Source of the DNA: Takakia lepidozioides
Lineage: Eukaryota > Streptophyta > Takakiopsida > Takakiales > Takakiaceae
Assembly (NCBI GenBank): GCA_030704615.1
Contig: CM060732.1
Coordinates: 43,693,053-43,757,052 of the forward strand
Length of the DNA stretch: 64,000 nt
Direction: 5' to 3'
Shown: piece by piece, positions 25,151 to 37,091 of the stretch
Layout of the letters: each line of letters begins with the position of its first letter
Numbering within the stretch: the first letter of the stretch is position 1
Program-made: the position numbers and the translations under genes
Notes under the pieces: generated by a model
Told to the model about the DNA's origin: nothing
What the model saw: the letters and a program-made list of their open reading frames with translations, nothing else
Databases searched by the model: none

Positions 25151-25309
25151 GTCCAATTCATTATGGATTTGAATGGAATACATATCCATCTTTTTTTTTC
25201 TTTGTTTCTTTTTTTCTTGATCATCAAGAAAATTATTGAATGTCCCGTTGGTAATTCAGTCTCTGAAAAATGCCTGGCGAACTGCTTCCCTCCCCTATTC
25301 CTCACCGAC

Positions 25310-26926
25310 ACTGATCTACCTATCTAAGCTCAAACTAGTCAGGAAGTGTTGTCAGGAAATATCCAAGGAGCAGGCTGAGGAGAGATCCATAAAACAAAAA
25401 GCTCTCACCAAATGTTTGCGAGTGTATCAGTATCAACTTCAGGCAGGCCGTGAAGGGCCTCAGACGCTGATCTCCTACAACACAACTAAAAGAAACTTGT
25501 CGCTGCTACTACATGCCAAAGAAAGCTTCATCAGAATCAAAGCAGGTGTAATTGGTCGCTGAAAGGCGAAAAGATGAACAAGTACTTCTTCGCCAAAGCT
25601 GCGCAAAGGAGAGCTGCCACTGCAGTGCCTGCACTGAAAGACCCGGATACAGGACTGCCAACAGACAACCCTAGGAATACGGCAACGTTGGCAGCAAGGT
25701 TCTTTGGGCAGCTATTTCAATGCTAGCCCCCCTCGGCCTCCAGAGATCAGGCGAGAGCTTTACTCATTCAAAGGATCCCAGAGGCTCTTGGCGACACGGA
25801 CAGGAACACACTCGCAGCCCCATTTACAGAGAGAGAATTGGGAGAGGCGGTGGAAAGCATGGCTTCAAACAAATCACCTGGGCTGGACGGTCTGCCAATT
25901 GAGTTCTTGAAGGCCATGTGGGGAACAATAAGTGATGAATTCCTGCTAATGGCCAGTGACATCTTCGTTAAAAAGGTGATGCCATCCCAGATCTCGGAAG
26001 GGCTCATTACTCTGATTTTCAAGAAAGGAGACAGGGATACCATGGCCAACTACCGCCCCATTACGCTTCTCAACTCCACCTACAAGATAATTGCAAAGGC
26101 TTTGGCTTTGAGGTTACAACCACTGCTGCCATCCATCATCGGGAAGGACCAAACAGGGTTCCTAAAAAGATCGCATGATCCTTGACAATATCTTGCTGGC
26201 CCACGAAGCCTTGCACAAAGTCATTCTCAATCATCAGCCCCTTGCCTTCCTCATGCTGGACTTCGAGAAGGCCTTTGACTCCATTGATTGGCAATTCTTA
26301 TTACAGGCAATGGAAAAGACGGGGCTGCTAGGCTTCTTCGTGGACTGGGTTCGTATCCTGCTCCATTCTGCCTCTAGTAGAGTAATGGTGAATGGGGTTA
26401 TCTCACAATCTTTTGCCATTACCAGATCTGTCAGGCAAGGCTGCCCACTAGTCCTTTTCTTTTCCTCATAGCGGCCGACTCTCTGGGGCATCTCCTGGAC
26501 TTCAGACAAGACATTGTGGGGCTGCATCTACCAACATATCAGGAAGAAATGTTGAAAACTTCCATGTACGCAGATGACACCAGCTTACTACTGGACAATT
26601 CTTGCAAAGGGAATATAGACCGTGCCCTACAAGCTCTACAGACTTTTTGCCTAGCCTCAGGCCTCAAGGTGAATTGGAGGAAATATGTTGGTATCCTGTC
26701 TATTCTGCAAACTGGCTCCCATGCATCTCATTGTCAGGCATGGGGTGAGGAGATAGGCCTTAGATGGCTACAACAGGGAGAATCACACACACTCTTGGGC
26801 CACCAGATAGGTCTGAACTTTCCCCAGCAGAGCTATATGAAGGGGGTCATCAACAAGTTAAAAAAAAAACTGGCTTTTTGGTGCTCCGCTATGCTATCCT
26901 TGGTTGGAAAGGGCACTGGTGGTTAA
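25310..26926 (+). pseudogene. LINE reverse transcriptase remnant
   Basis: Pieces in shifting frames give, in order: a linker (25310-25562); then MNKYFFAKAAQRRAATAVPA in another frame; ESMASNKSPGLDGLPIEFLK (RT palm entry); LITLIFKKGDRDTMANYRPI; a frameshift at about 26170-26190; AFLMLDFEKAFDSIDW; SVRQGCPL with a further shift; and the catalytic box SMYADDTSLL near 26560. The active-site Asp pair is intact. At least four frame changes separate the pieces. Confidence 0.88.
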
Positions 26927-26930
26927 CTAG

Positions 26931-28692
26931 GTGCTGGAAGGAGGAATCTGGTTCTATGCTGCTGTGTGGGATCCAGGGACAAACCTTGTCAAAGAAATAA
27001 AAGGCCTGGTGCGTAACTTCCTGTGGGGAGCCTCATCTGCAACTACATTTAAGCGAGCCCTGGTCTCATGGGAACAACTGTGTCAAAAGAAGAATAGAGG
27101 AGGATTGGGCATTATAGATCCAGGTTCACAAATAAAAGCCTTATTGGCAAAATGGGTTCCTAGAGCTATTAAGCACAGACACACTCCCTGGAGTAAACTA
27201 ATTCAGCCTTATCTTATGGGAGCAATCCCATCCTCTTCTCCCCTGTGGGCTCTTTCCTTGAGATGGGTGGTTCAAGGGAAAAACAAGGGTACCTCACTGG
27301 GGTCCAGACCTTGGCAGTCGATCTGGAAAGCATGGCAGTCAATGCGAGGCTCTCTGACCCAGCGTATGCCAGCAAACACCCCAGAGTGCCTAAGGCAACC
27401 ACTTTTTGCCAACTTCAACATGGACTCATCGGAGCTGTTAAGGCAAAATGCAAAATGGGCTTTCTGGGAGGGGCAGGGGTTCACACACATGGCAAGTATC
27501 CGCGACCAGGGCCAGTTCCTACAGAGAGCTGAAATCTCAAGTTGTATGGGTGGGAGAAGAGCCAAGGCCTGGGATACCATATTCCAGAACATCCCCCAGT
27601 ACATGCTTCCCTTGCTTGTGGATGACGAACTCGGCTGGAAAACCGGTGTGGATGGCCTCCCACCAAACGAACCAGCCCACTGCCATCTTGGTGCTTTCTA
27701 TAGAACAAGACATGGCTTCGGGAATTGGTTTCGAGGCTGCGGCAGATGGTTCCCTGGCTTTTATAGGAACAATGGAGCATGGCATGAAATTTCTATATCA
27801 CATTAGAGTGTTGGATGGTAATGGCAATGCCAACCCAATGCCAAATCAGGGGCAGGAGCTAGAATGGGCTCGAGCCATATCTCTGACCTGGTTCCTACAG
27901 GCACCACTGACGGATTTACAGTTTGATCCAGGGGAGTGGAGCTGGATGGATGCAAAGCACTCCCCTTTTTTCGGATACACTGTTAAGATCGGATACAGAC
28001 TTCTTAGGCCACACTGCTCGTTCATCAGAAAATGGAGCAGGAAATGGAGCACTTACAATCTCACCCAACGTCAATGGGACAAGATATGGAAGGATATATG
28101 GAGGAAAGATAGGGTAGCAAAGGTCTCTGCATTTTTGTGGAAACTGGCTCACAAGATTCTACCAGTCAGACAGGCAACCCATGAAGACATGCCAAACTGC
28201 ACGTTGTGTCTAACACAGCCAGAATCCATAGAGCACTGCCTAATCTCTTGTTCGTTATCCAGCAGGGTTTGGAGAGCAGTTCTGGCTTTCTATTCTCACT
28301 GGTCCTCCTTCCCTACCCCCCCTCCACCCACCTTGCTGCTGCTAAATTGCTTACCTGGCCAACCTCACTGTACTTGCCCAGTTTGGGCTACTTTGAGAGC
28401 ACACACTCTGTGGAACTTGTGGAAGGCAAGGTGCACTTGGGTATATGAGGGTAAACCCCCTAGAGGCAGATCAATTTTGTTTTGTACTTACTTTGATCTG
28501 TTGACTGAGGGGAGGAAAGCCTGGGGGGTGGTCTGTGCAGCTCTTCCCATAACTTCAGAATGCCGGGGTAGGACATTGCTCCAAGGTTTCCATGACTCCT
28601 GGGGCAAAGCGTGCCTGCTCGGAACCAGCCTTCCCAACCTTCAATTTCACTGGAAAGACACCCTCCCCCCTCAATGGGAGGTCCCCTGGTAA
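26931..28692 (+). pseudogene. LINE C-terminal part with zf-RVT domain
   Basis: The open stretch 26931-27806 encodes the post-RT region (FLWGASSATTFKRALVSWEQ, RGGLGIIDPGSQIKALLAKW). A frameshift near 27780 moves the continuation to the frame that ends at 28692. That part holds the zinc-binding reverse-transcriptase-associated domain: KVSAFLWKLAHKILPVRQA, then C-x2-C in CTLCLTQPESIEHCLISC. The end reads PPQWEVPW and a TAA stop. Plant L1 elements commonly end this way. Confidence 0.85.
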
Positions 28693-29100
28693 GGGGGAGG
28701 ATGTGGAATTCAACTGGCGTCACAAGAGAGCAAGAGATTCAAAGCTGAAAACCCAGTTGAAATTCTAGTACCTACTGACTCCTTGAGAATGATTCGTTCA
28801 GCCTCTTTTTGCTCCAGCTCCGGCACAGGAGGCCTGCTCTCTCTCTACATTTGTCATCTGAAATGTACACATCTGTCTACATTTCTTCTCTATCACCGCT
28901 ACCTTCGCCCCTGCTTGCTTAGTCGCTCCATCTTTCTCTACTGCATAGCTAGCTGGTTTGCTAGAGTCACGGGGAAGTTTCCCCCTCAATAAGCCTTCAC
29001 GGCCCAGTAGTGGTTATGTTTTCCACTGTTCTGACCTTTATTTATTAATTTGACTAAAAGGGTCTCCGTCCCCTTTGTCTATTAAATAAAATAAAATAAA

Positions 29101-29706
29101 AATATTTTTGTTACATCTTGGAATGTTTTGGAGATATTTAAAGAGTCAACTTTGAGTCCCGATCAAAGGCTGCTATTTACATCCATCTTTTTGGTCAGGC
29201 CTGCGCACCGTTTCTGAAGATGCAGAGGGTTGCAATTGGAGTGAACGTTGCACGCCATACTCACGTTTCAACTGGACTGAACCTTGCAACTCCATCTCAG
29301 CATACTCATCTTTATTCCTATCTGTTCGGAGCAGTGGAGAGGGTACAACACTTGTAAGTCTGACATGTCAGAGCATCTCCATCTCTTTGGTAGCCAACAT
29401 GTACAATGTATCCGGGGGAAGGAGGCTGGCATTTGGGTGATTGACTATGGTTAGATGGTCCAAATCAGCTCACTTATTCCTAAAACACAGTTGGGGGAGA
29501 CGTTAGAGTTTCAATTTCTTCTTGTGTTTAGGAATCTCTTACACACTCAATGTCTGCTCTCTTAGTTGCACATTTGGTGTTAGGTTGACATTGGACCCTG
29601 AATTGATAAAGCTTTGTCCTTTGTGTATTTTGTATGGAGAACCAGACTGGTGAGACCTGGGAGGAGGGGAATACAGGTGCAGATCAGGCAGTGTGTGGGG
29701 AAGGGC
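29101..29706 (+). promoter_or_regulatory. Upstream region of the pyridoxal kinase gene
   Basis: This follows directly on the LINE tail and should hold the promoter and 5' UTR. No clear TATA box could be fixed. The LINE end lies only about 600 bases from the start codon, so the transposon may have replaced part of the ancestral promoter. No other feature is seen. Confidence 0.35.
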
Positions 29707-32700
29707 ATGGCACCCCCCCTGGCAGCCATGACTGCAACTGGGGTGGGTCGAGTGCTCAGTATTCAATCACACACTGTGCATGTGAGACCTTTGGGTGCTG
29801 TAATTATGCTTAACTGCCAGAAGAACTCAATATGCCTCATGCATCTCTCCTTGTGTGTCTCTACAATGCGTTGAATATGGGTATAGAAAGAAAATCTCTT
29901 GCTAGATGTCATCTTTCTGTCGGGGATGGGTAACATGGACTTATCGCTTATGGCAGATCTATTATGTGTCTGTGGATTTCAAAAAAGCTACTACCAAATA
30001 GTCAAACTTATCAGAGTAAATGTAATCGTAGACATGTGCGTGCACGCATTCTTTGTGAGATAGAGACCAACTGATCTTATGGTGGATGATGAGGGGACGT
30101 AGGGGTACGTAGGAAACAAGGCAGCTGTGTTCCCATTGCAGCTGCTGGGGTTTGAAGTGGATCCTATCAACTCTGTGCAGTTCTCCAACCACACAGGCAT
30201 GCTATGGCACTTTTGCAGCCTTCTTCTCTCATCAAGTTCACAACAGATATAGCTGGATGTAGACTGAAGAAGTAGGGGATTCAATGAGTTGGGCAAAGGA
30301 AACCAATAACTCCCTATGGGACTCAAGGTCATTGGAGACTGCCATTTGATGTGGATGTTTGTGCACGTCCTTTTACTGGTTAAGATTGGCAGTTTCCCAA
30401 CTCTTTATTTTTTTGATGCCACAGAGCCTGGCGTGTATAAGACCTGGCAACGCTAAGGACCTTCTTAAATTTGATATATGCAAAACCAACAGGTGTGGTG
30501 GTGGGCACTGATGGAGGGGGTAGGGAGAGATAAGAATGCAGGGTATCCTACAGTGCGTGGCCAGGTGCTCGATGGTGAGCAGCTGTGGACACTCATTGAA
30601 GGCTTGGAAGCCAATGACCTTCTCCACTACACCCATCTCTTGACAGGTAGCAGTCCCTCCACTTAATTGGTATATAATTTTGGTGGTGAGGATGTCTTGG
30701 TGGTATTTTCATGCATAACAGTAACGATCATGATTGGATGGCACATTGCATGAAGCAGGCTATATAGGCTCGCTCTCTGTTTTGGAGACAGTGTTGCGCA
30801 TACTTGAGAAGCTGCGTACTGTCAACCCTGATCTCATATATGGTATGTGTATCATTGTTAACCCCAGAGCTACCTGGCCTAGGTCATGAGTTGGGATAAC
30901 TATCCCCAAGTTCACTACTGTTTACCACAAGTGATGGCTTGAGATTTCATGAGGGTGAGAGCACTAGATGCCAGCACAGGAGGAAAGAGCAATGTAACAA
31001 TCATTGCAATGGGTTGTTGTAGCGCTCAAAGGGCCATCCTGCTTAGGGAAGACCATATTTATCATGTATATTTCTTGGAAGGCCACATTGACCTATCTTC
31101 TAACCGTAGTCTTCTGTTATACTCTAGAAGCTGCACCTGTTTGGACCATGGTTGGGTAGAATAGATGAAGGAGGACAAGACACTCATGAGTGTGGGGCCT
31201 GGATTCTGTCTGTTTTTTCTCCTGTGTTGTGAAGCGCAGTGTGTGATCCAGTCATGGGGGACAGTGGCAACCTGTACATCAAGCCTGAGCTTGTGCCTGT
31301 CTACCGCAACAAAGTACATTTACTTAATCCGTTCCTTGGACTCTCTTACATTTTCTCTCGGTCATGGGGTTTCTTTTTTCTACACTCCAAAAGTTGGACA
31401 AGGCTGTGGTCACGCTCTTCCTCGTACTGTAGACAATGTGGAAGAGAAGAAAGGAGAAGTCCCAGAGGGTGATGGAAATCAGTGGAAAGAAAACTATTAC
31501 AAGGTTGAAGGCCCAAAGGGAGATGTACACGTGCAGTAGAGAAAGAAAGAAAGAAAGAAACATCATTATGTCCACAGGGGCCACGGAGTTTGTATGGGAC
31601 AAACATTATTACTAGGTATGTCTTCCACTGCTTGGTTGACTCATTTCTAATTAGAGAATTGAATGACTATGGAATGCAGGTAGTTGTAGCGTCATCTATG
31701 CTAACTCCAAATCAATTTGAGGCAGAGCAGCTCACTGGTCGTCGGTAGTTCTTACACTTGCCTTCTCCCTCCCATTGTCTCAGAAAGAAAGAGTTACTTC
31801 CCTTTCTGGATTTAATTCTGATTCTGCAGTTGTTTGTATCTGTTGAATACAGCAGCACTACCTGCCCTGGGTCCACCTAGGTTAAATTGTCTGGTTTGTA
31901 GAATATCCATTGCTTTGCCAAATTCGTACTGCTGTACTAGAGAGCCACATGGTTCTTGCAAGACTAAGAAAGATTCACTCCAACCTAATTACATGAGTCA
32001 TGAGGTCAAGTAATGTTCTTTCTTTCTTCTCCTGATGGACTGTTTGACAACTTCAAAAATTGTGTGTGGAAAGAGGCTCATTTTTTCTCATCTCCTTGGT
32101 CTCTTGTATTTATTATGTTGAGTGATTGGCCGATTTGGCAGTATTGGAACACAGACGGAGGCTTTGGAAGCTTGTCTTGACCTGCATGCCGCAGGCCCCT
32201 CAAAGGTAAAGCCTCCTTCCATTTGATATCTTCTCTTCATGTTCTGGTAGTCTGCTGTCTGGAAAGTGTAGATCAAAATTTGAAGTTAAAGTGCATGTTC
32301 GGAGAAAGACTGTCCTGCAAAGACACTTCGTTGTTTCTTGTGTCCAATTCCTGCAAAGACTCAACCTTGGGTGGATTGTAGGTTGTTCCAAATTGCCATG
32401 TCTCCATGGATGTACTTGCATATCTATGTCTGCCAGGAAGGTGGAGGAGGAGAACTGGTTCTCTTAGCACAGTAGGGAGAGTTAAATTGGCAAAATTCTA
32501 TTTTTGGTCATGAGACATGTATCTATCACTACGAGTCATATCGAGAACTCCCTTAATGACAATTGATATTCAGGGAACTGGTGGCTATTGTGAAGGTTAA
32601 GGTCAACTATTAGATGGTGGGGTTGAAGGTTGGCTATGGAATGTAGTTTTGCATTGGTTGGCAGGTTGATTTTACAGTCCGCAATATATTTGTTTCTCTG

Positions 32701-34725
32701 ACTGTTTCAATGGCTCACCATATTGCAATTATAAAGTATGGCTATTATGGGATGGGGTGTGATGAATGTTGTGTTGTATGCAGGTGGTACTGACTAGTTT
32801 AGAGATTGATAACCAACTGCTGCTCTTAGGCAGCCATCTTCAAAGCAAGGCATGCTCTTCCCCTGTCCATTTTCCGAAACAGCTGTGAATTGCCTGCCTG
32901 TTAAGAATCAAGGCTTATGTGAAGTGTGTGATGACCAAGGATTTTCTAGGAATAGTATAGGACATGGCCGCCTTTTTTCTTGTTTCTCAGTCATCAAGTC
33001 TTTGAATGCAAGTTGCACCCAAGGCTTGTCCCAAGGGCATCATCTCTGCCTGAGCATCAATGTGAAATAAGCATCCAACATAAAATCCTAACAGGTCTCC
33101 GAGACAGCTGCCTTTTTCCCTGGCCATTCTCCTCTGGTCCAGAGTTATGGTTTTTGGGTCCCGTCTTTAGTAGGGTGGACTCTTCTGGTCCTGGTTGAAT
33201 CATCTTCCTAGGCAGCTAGCCTCTCTCCCTCAGTTGACCTTGTTGGATATATGATTCAATTGTGCTTTATGTTATGCAGGGAGAGGCGCCAAAGCAGTTC
33301 AAAATAACAGTGCCCAAGATACCAGCATACTTTACGGTATTGCCACCCTCTATTCTTTTCCCATTGAGGTGTCATTGCTGTGTTTGTGTACGGTAGGCTA
33401 GACATTCTCCTCATTTGGTTTAATTCAGTGTCGTTCCCATGTTTCAGTAAGCTGCAGCACAAGCTTTAGTAGTCAGGTGAGATCTTTGTGGTCTCTGGAT
33501 GTTGTTCCACCTATCAAGTCTTTTGTTGAGAAAACCATGTCAATATGTGAAGGTGAGTTTAATATTCTGCTTAAGAATTGTAAGACGAAATTTTACATAT
33601 TGGCAGGGTACTGGAGATTTTCTGACAGCTCTTCTCTTGGGTTGGAGCTATGTAAGTGATGCTCTCATTTCTCCATTTGTGTGGGTCATAGGCTTTTCGG
33701 TCTGCTGCATTATGTGTCTGAAAATTGGGTATCTTTATTTGTTGATGCCAATTAAAGCAATAGATGTGGCTTCTGAGTGTAAGCAGATGAAAACCACATA
33801 ATTTCTGCTATGTGATGAGATAAGAGTGACAGTGGAGGGGGGGATATAAGGATTTGACTTTTCTTGCTGAGGGTGCTCAAGTCTTGTATCCTACATTCAA
33901 TTGTGGCAGAAATATCCTCATGACCTTTGCAAAGCAGCAGAGCTGGCAGTGTCAAGCCTTCAGGTAAGCAAGAAAGATGGAATGGGATGTTGGTTACCAG
34001 AATTTTCAGGTTGTGATATTTTATGTTTTTTCTTTGAAATAGTTCTTTATCTTGTTCTTTATCTTTATCCCAGACGACAGAAAACAGGGGTTTGTTAGGT
34101 TCACAAGTGTTAGATGTCGATGTATGGATGGACATGAGAGGGAAAGATGGGGCTAATGTCAAGGGGGCTGGCTTGAGCATTTCAACGTGGTTCTGCCCCA
34201 TTCACCTGGACACAATATGTCCCGCCTTCCTCAAGAGGTAGAGACTGGCCACTGTAGCTACGGGAAAACCCTTCTACACATGGATATCAGTTGTTATGGA
34301 GGGCTTTTATGATGTGTGTGTTCTTTTGTGTGCTTCTGCTGAGGTTGTGTCGAGATTGGGGCTTCCTATTGACAGTTCCACAGCTTCCCACTATCAAAAG
34401 CTTTTACAAAGTTGTCTGTACGAATGTGGGAAGAACATTGCAAATCTCGGTGGTTGCAGACTGAAATTTGAGAGATGTAGTGGCCATTACCTAAAGAAAT
34501 TGCACCCTAGGCAGGTGTCAACTTCATATATTAGGAGCCTTACACTATCCCTCACCGCCACTAACTGAATCTTGTATCCTTCTGCAGGCTGTTCTGAAAC
34601 AAACGATGGCAGATTTTGAGGAGACAGGGCCGCCCCCACTTGTGAACCATTTTGACCTTCGAATTATTGAATGCCAAGATGCTATCAGATCACCACATGT
34701 GTTATTTACTGCCGAAAAGTTGTAG
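29707..34725 (+). CDS. Pyridoxal kinase (vitamin B6 salvage), SOS4-like
   Basis: Twelve exons: 29707-29781, 30103-30196, 30542-30646, 30759-30842, 31240-31313, 31680-31744, 32142-32205, 32784-32849, 33280-33336, 33607-33651, 33910-33963, 34588-34725. They join in frame into 306 residues, the usual length. The enzyme phosphorylates pyridoxal, pyridoxine and pyridoxamine with ATP in the cytosol. Family marks: [61 protein letters not shown], and [12 protein letters not shown] with the catalytic Asp. The introns after exons 2 and 8 start with GC (AG-GCATGC in both), the rest with GT. There are no internal stops. A downstream in-frame ATG (MTATG) is an alternative start. Confidence 0.94.
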
Positions 34726-37091
34726 CCACTAAGCAGTTATGCTAGAATTGGAATGAAAAGGTGTGAAAATTTCTCACCTTCTCTTTGGCATCATAATAAA
34801 CATTTTCTAGTACAATATTGCCTGTCATTGCCAAGCAACGGAAAACGGCACATTGTGTTTATTTTTGTTTTCCACTTCCAAATGAGTCCTTGGCACTAAC
34901 CTTGTGGAGCTTACTGACTGGATGCTTACAAGTACGCTTGCATCAAGGGGCAGAGCTCTGCTATATCTCAGGAACACTAACCCAGAACGGCTTTTGCAGA
35001 TTAGTTAACTGGCAGTGGTGGAGCCTAGGTCAGTGTAGACCAATTGCATGAATCTGACTTATTTGAATGACCCTTATGTTCAATTCGAGGTCAGCTGTCA
35101 TAGCTAGAGATGTTGCCTTTACAGAAACACAGATGCCCAGAGACGCAATCAAAAGAAAACAGGAACGTATGACCAAAACTACTGAAGCTGCCTACATGCA
35201 ACAGAGAAAAGAACACTCATTTGTTGGTAGCAGTGACTATTGCAGCTGACTTTTTTGCTGTGATCTCGTGTGATCCAATTTTTTTTTATTCCTGTGAGCA
35301 ATCGATGGTGGCAGATTGGTATAGCAGTGTGACTGAAAGTGGCTCTTGCCCACTTAACTTAACTTGGGTAACAAGTGCCGAGGCCCTTTTTCCTCAAAAT
35401 ATCTATTGCTGGAATGTTGGATCCTCACATATGGTGCAGCCTCATACCAGTTTGGCAGGGTGATGCTCAAATCAGTTGCCTCCCTTGGCCTGCGAGCCTT
35501 ACAGTCTGCCCTGGATAAATGTTACCTCTTGTGCACACTAGCAAGTGTTAAGTGTTATTTCAAGCAAATATTTACCCTCCCTCTTCATTGATGTTCCCTT
35601 AATAAATTTTAAGTGCACCATAAAGGCTACCACATATGCTCCAGCTAGCTTGAGATAAGCTCCATAATGAACTACGACTAGGTTAAGATAAGAATACATC
35701 TTAAAACATAACCAATCATAGGATCAGAAGGTAATCAAGGTAATACTAATGGGATTAGAATCAGCTAATACAATACAACAAGGTATATGTTTAGCGTTTC
35801 TAGATTACCATATACTTGCAAAACGTTTGATCTAGGCGATCATGTCTCTCAAAAACAACCTCCATCTTATTGAGATTGTGCCTCCAACTGCTCATGCAAG
35901 AGAGGTGGATGCTATGTAAGTTGTAAATGTTATTGTGCTTTATTAATCCGTCCCTAACTGTTAAGGTGTTAACCTTGTGTAAATGTTGTTTTTTTTCTAC
36001 TCCGGAATGTTAACATTTATCCAGGCAGATCGCCTGGAACTAACTAAGCGAAGCTGTCACTAAAATTTCTTGCAATGATCTCCTTGGGGTCTGGCTGCCA
36101 GAGTGCAGGCACCTTTGAGGTCAGGCATCATAGGTGTCCAACAAATAAAAATAACTGAAAGAAGACTCAGGAGGAAAAGGCCTTTTACACACAAACTCAG
36201 ACCAGCTGCTCTCTCAGCAGTGCATTTTCACATTGCCGATCCAAGTGGAACTTATTTGCTAGGGCATTGGTGTAACCACATGGGCACCGCAATGGATCCA
36301 ACAAGGAAGCACAGTTTAGAAACTCTTGGACACTGTACATATAAAGGCGCAAGTGAACTCTCTGCCACACACCCCCTTCCTCTGTTCCTGGAATGGAAAG
36401 AAGAAAAGATGTACATGAAACACTCAGAGGACTGCTTGTTCTTGCAAAAAATCGCTGCGTGGAGTTGATCTCCTCATCTACAACATTTGCAGGGGTGACA
36501 ATTTTGAAGATATCCATTGCATTTGCCAGGCATCCAGGTCCGACTTCTCCAGGAAAGTGAAGCTACTGTTTAGGTTCTTCAGCTCAGCTTGCATATAACT
36601 CTGTTCACTGGGCAGAGAGGCTAAGGAAGTTGCATGTAGTAGCCTTGCTATTGGATCACTTTGTCTCCCCTCTCTCCAGCCCATAGTTTTCTGTCATTTC
36701 TCTAGACTCTCTCACAAGAATTATTATCAGTTGTAGTTTGTCAAAAATCAAACCGCCTTCACACCTGTGGGTTCTCCTCTTCAGAAGCCATGGCTCTTAA
36801 GGTGAACCCATAGCCCCAGGGAGGTGAAAAGTCCGTAAGGCCAAACTTTGATGGTTGAGTTTGGTTTCTTCAGAAGAACATTTTGTGATTGTTTCTCTGT
36901 ACCATCCATTAGTGCAAGACTTTCCTCAAGACCCCACAATCGCTGGTGCCATCATGGGAAGTCAGCTGGATATGAAACTGGTGCTCCACAGCAAAGGAGC
37001 AAATACACAGCTCCAGACAAAATTGTTCTCATTTCCTCTCGAAGAGACAGCCCTTAGCACCATTTCAATGCTTCTTCATCATTTTGAACCC
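34726..37091. other. Intergenic region between convergent genes
   Basis: This is the 3' flanks of pyridoxal kinase (+) and BOP (-). No third gene or mobile element could be supported. The longer open frames here (for example 36103-36468) have no recognisable domain and no conserved composition. A T-rich run occurs at 35279-35287. Confidence 0.4.

Larger units (their letters stand above)
25236..29100 (+). mobile_element. L1-like LINE, 5' incomplete, frameshifted
   Basis: ORF2-type sequence runs from the linker before the reverse transcriptase to a 3' UTR. It ends at GGGTCTCCGTCCCCTTTG and an A-rich tail (AATAAAATAAAATAAAA) at about 29080-29100. The apurinic-like endonuclease domain that should precede the RT is missing. 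Several frameshifts and a stop near 25560 prevent expression of the whole polyprotein. RT and the zinc-binding C-terminal domain remain recognisable. The decay is moderate. Confidence 0.88.

Noticed and set aside
27448-27780. N-terminal part of the 414-codon frame ending at 28692
   Set aside because: Up to about 27780 the LINE protein is encoded in the overlapping frame 26931-27806. The other frame is real only after the frameshift.
32142-32205. Alternative acceptor at 32122 for pyridoxal kinase exon 7 with an earlier exon 6 donor
   Set aside because: It keeps frame but adds an unrelated insertion. The donor at 31744 with acceptor at 32142 yields LTGRRIGT, which fits the family better.
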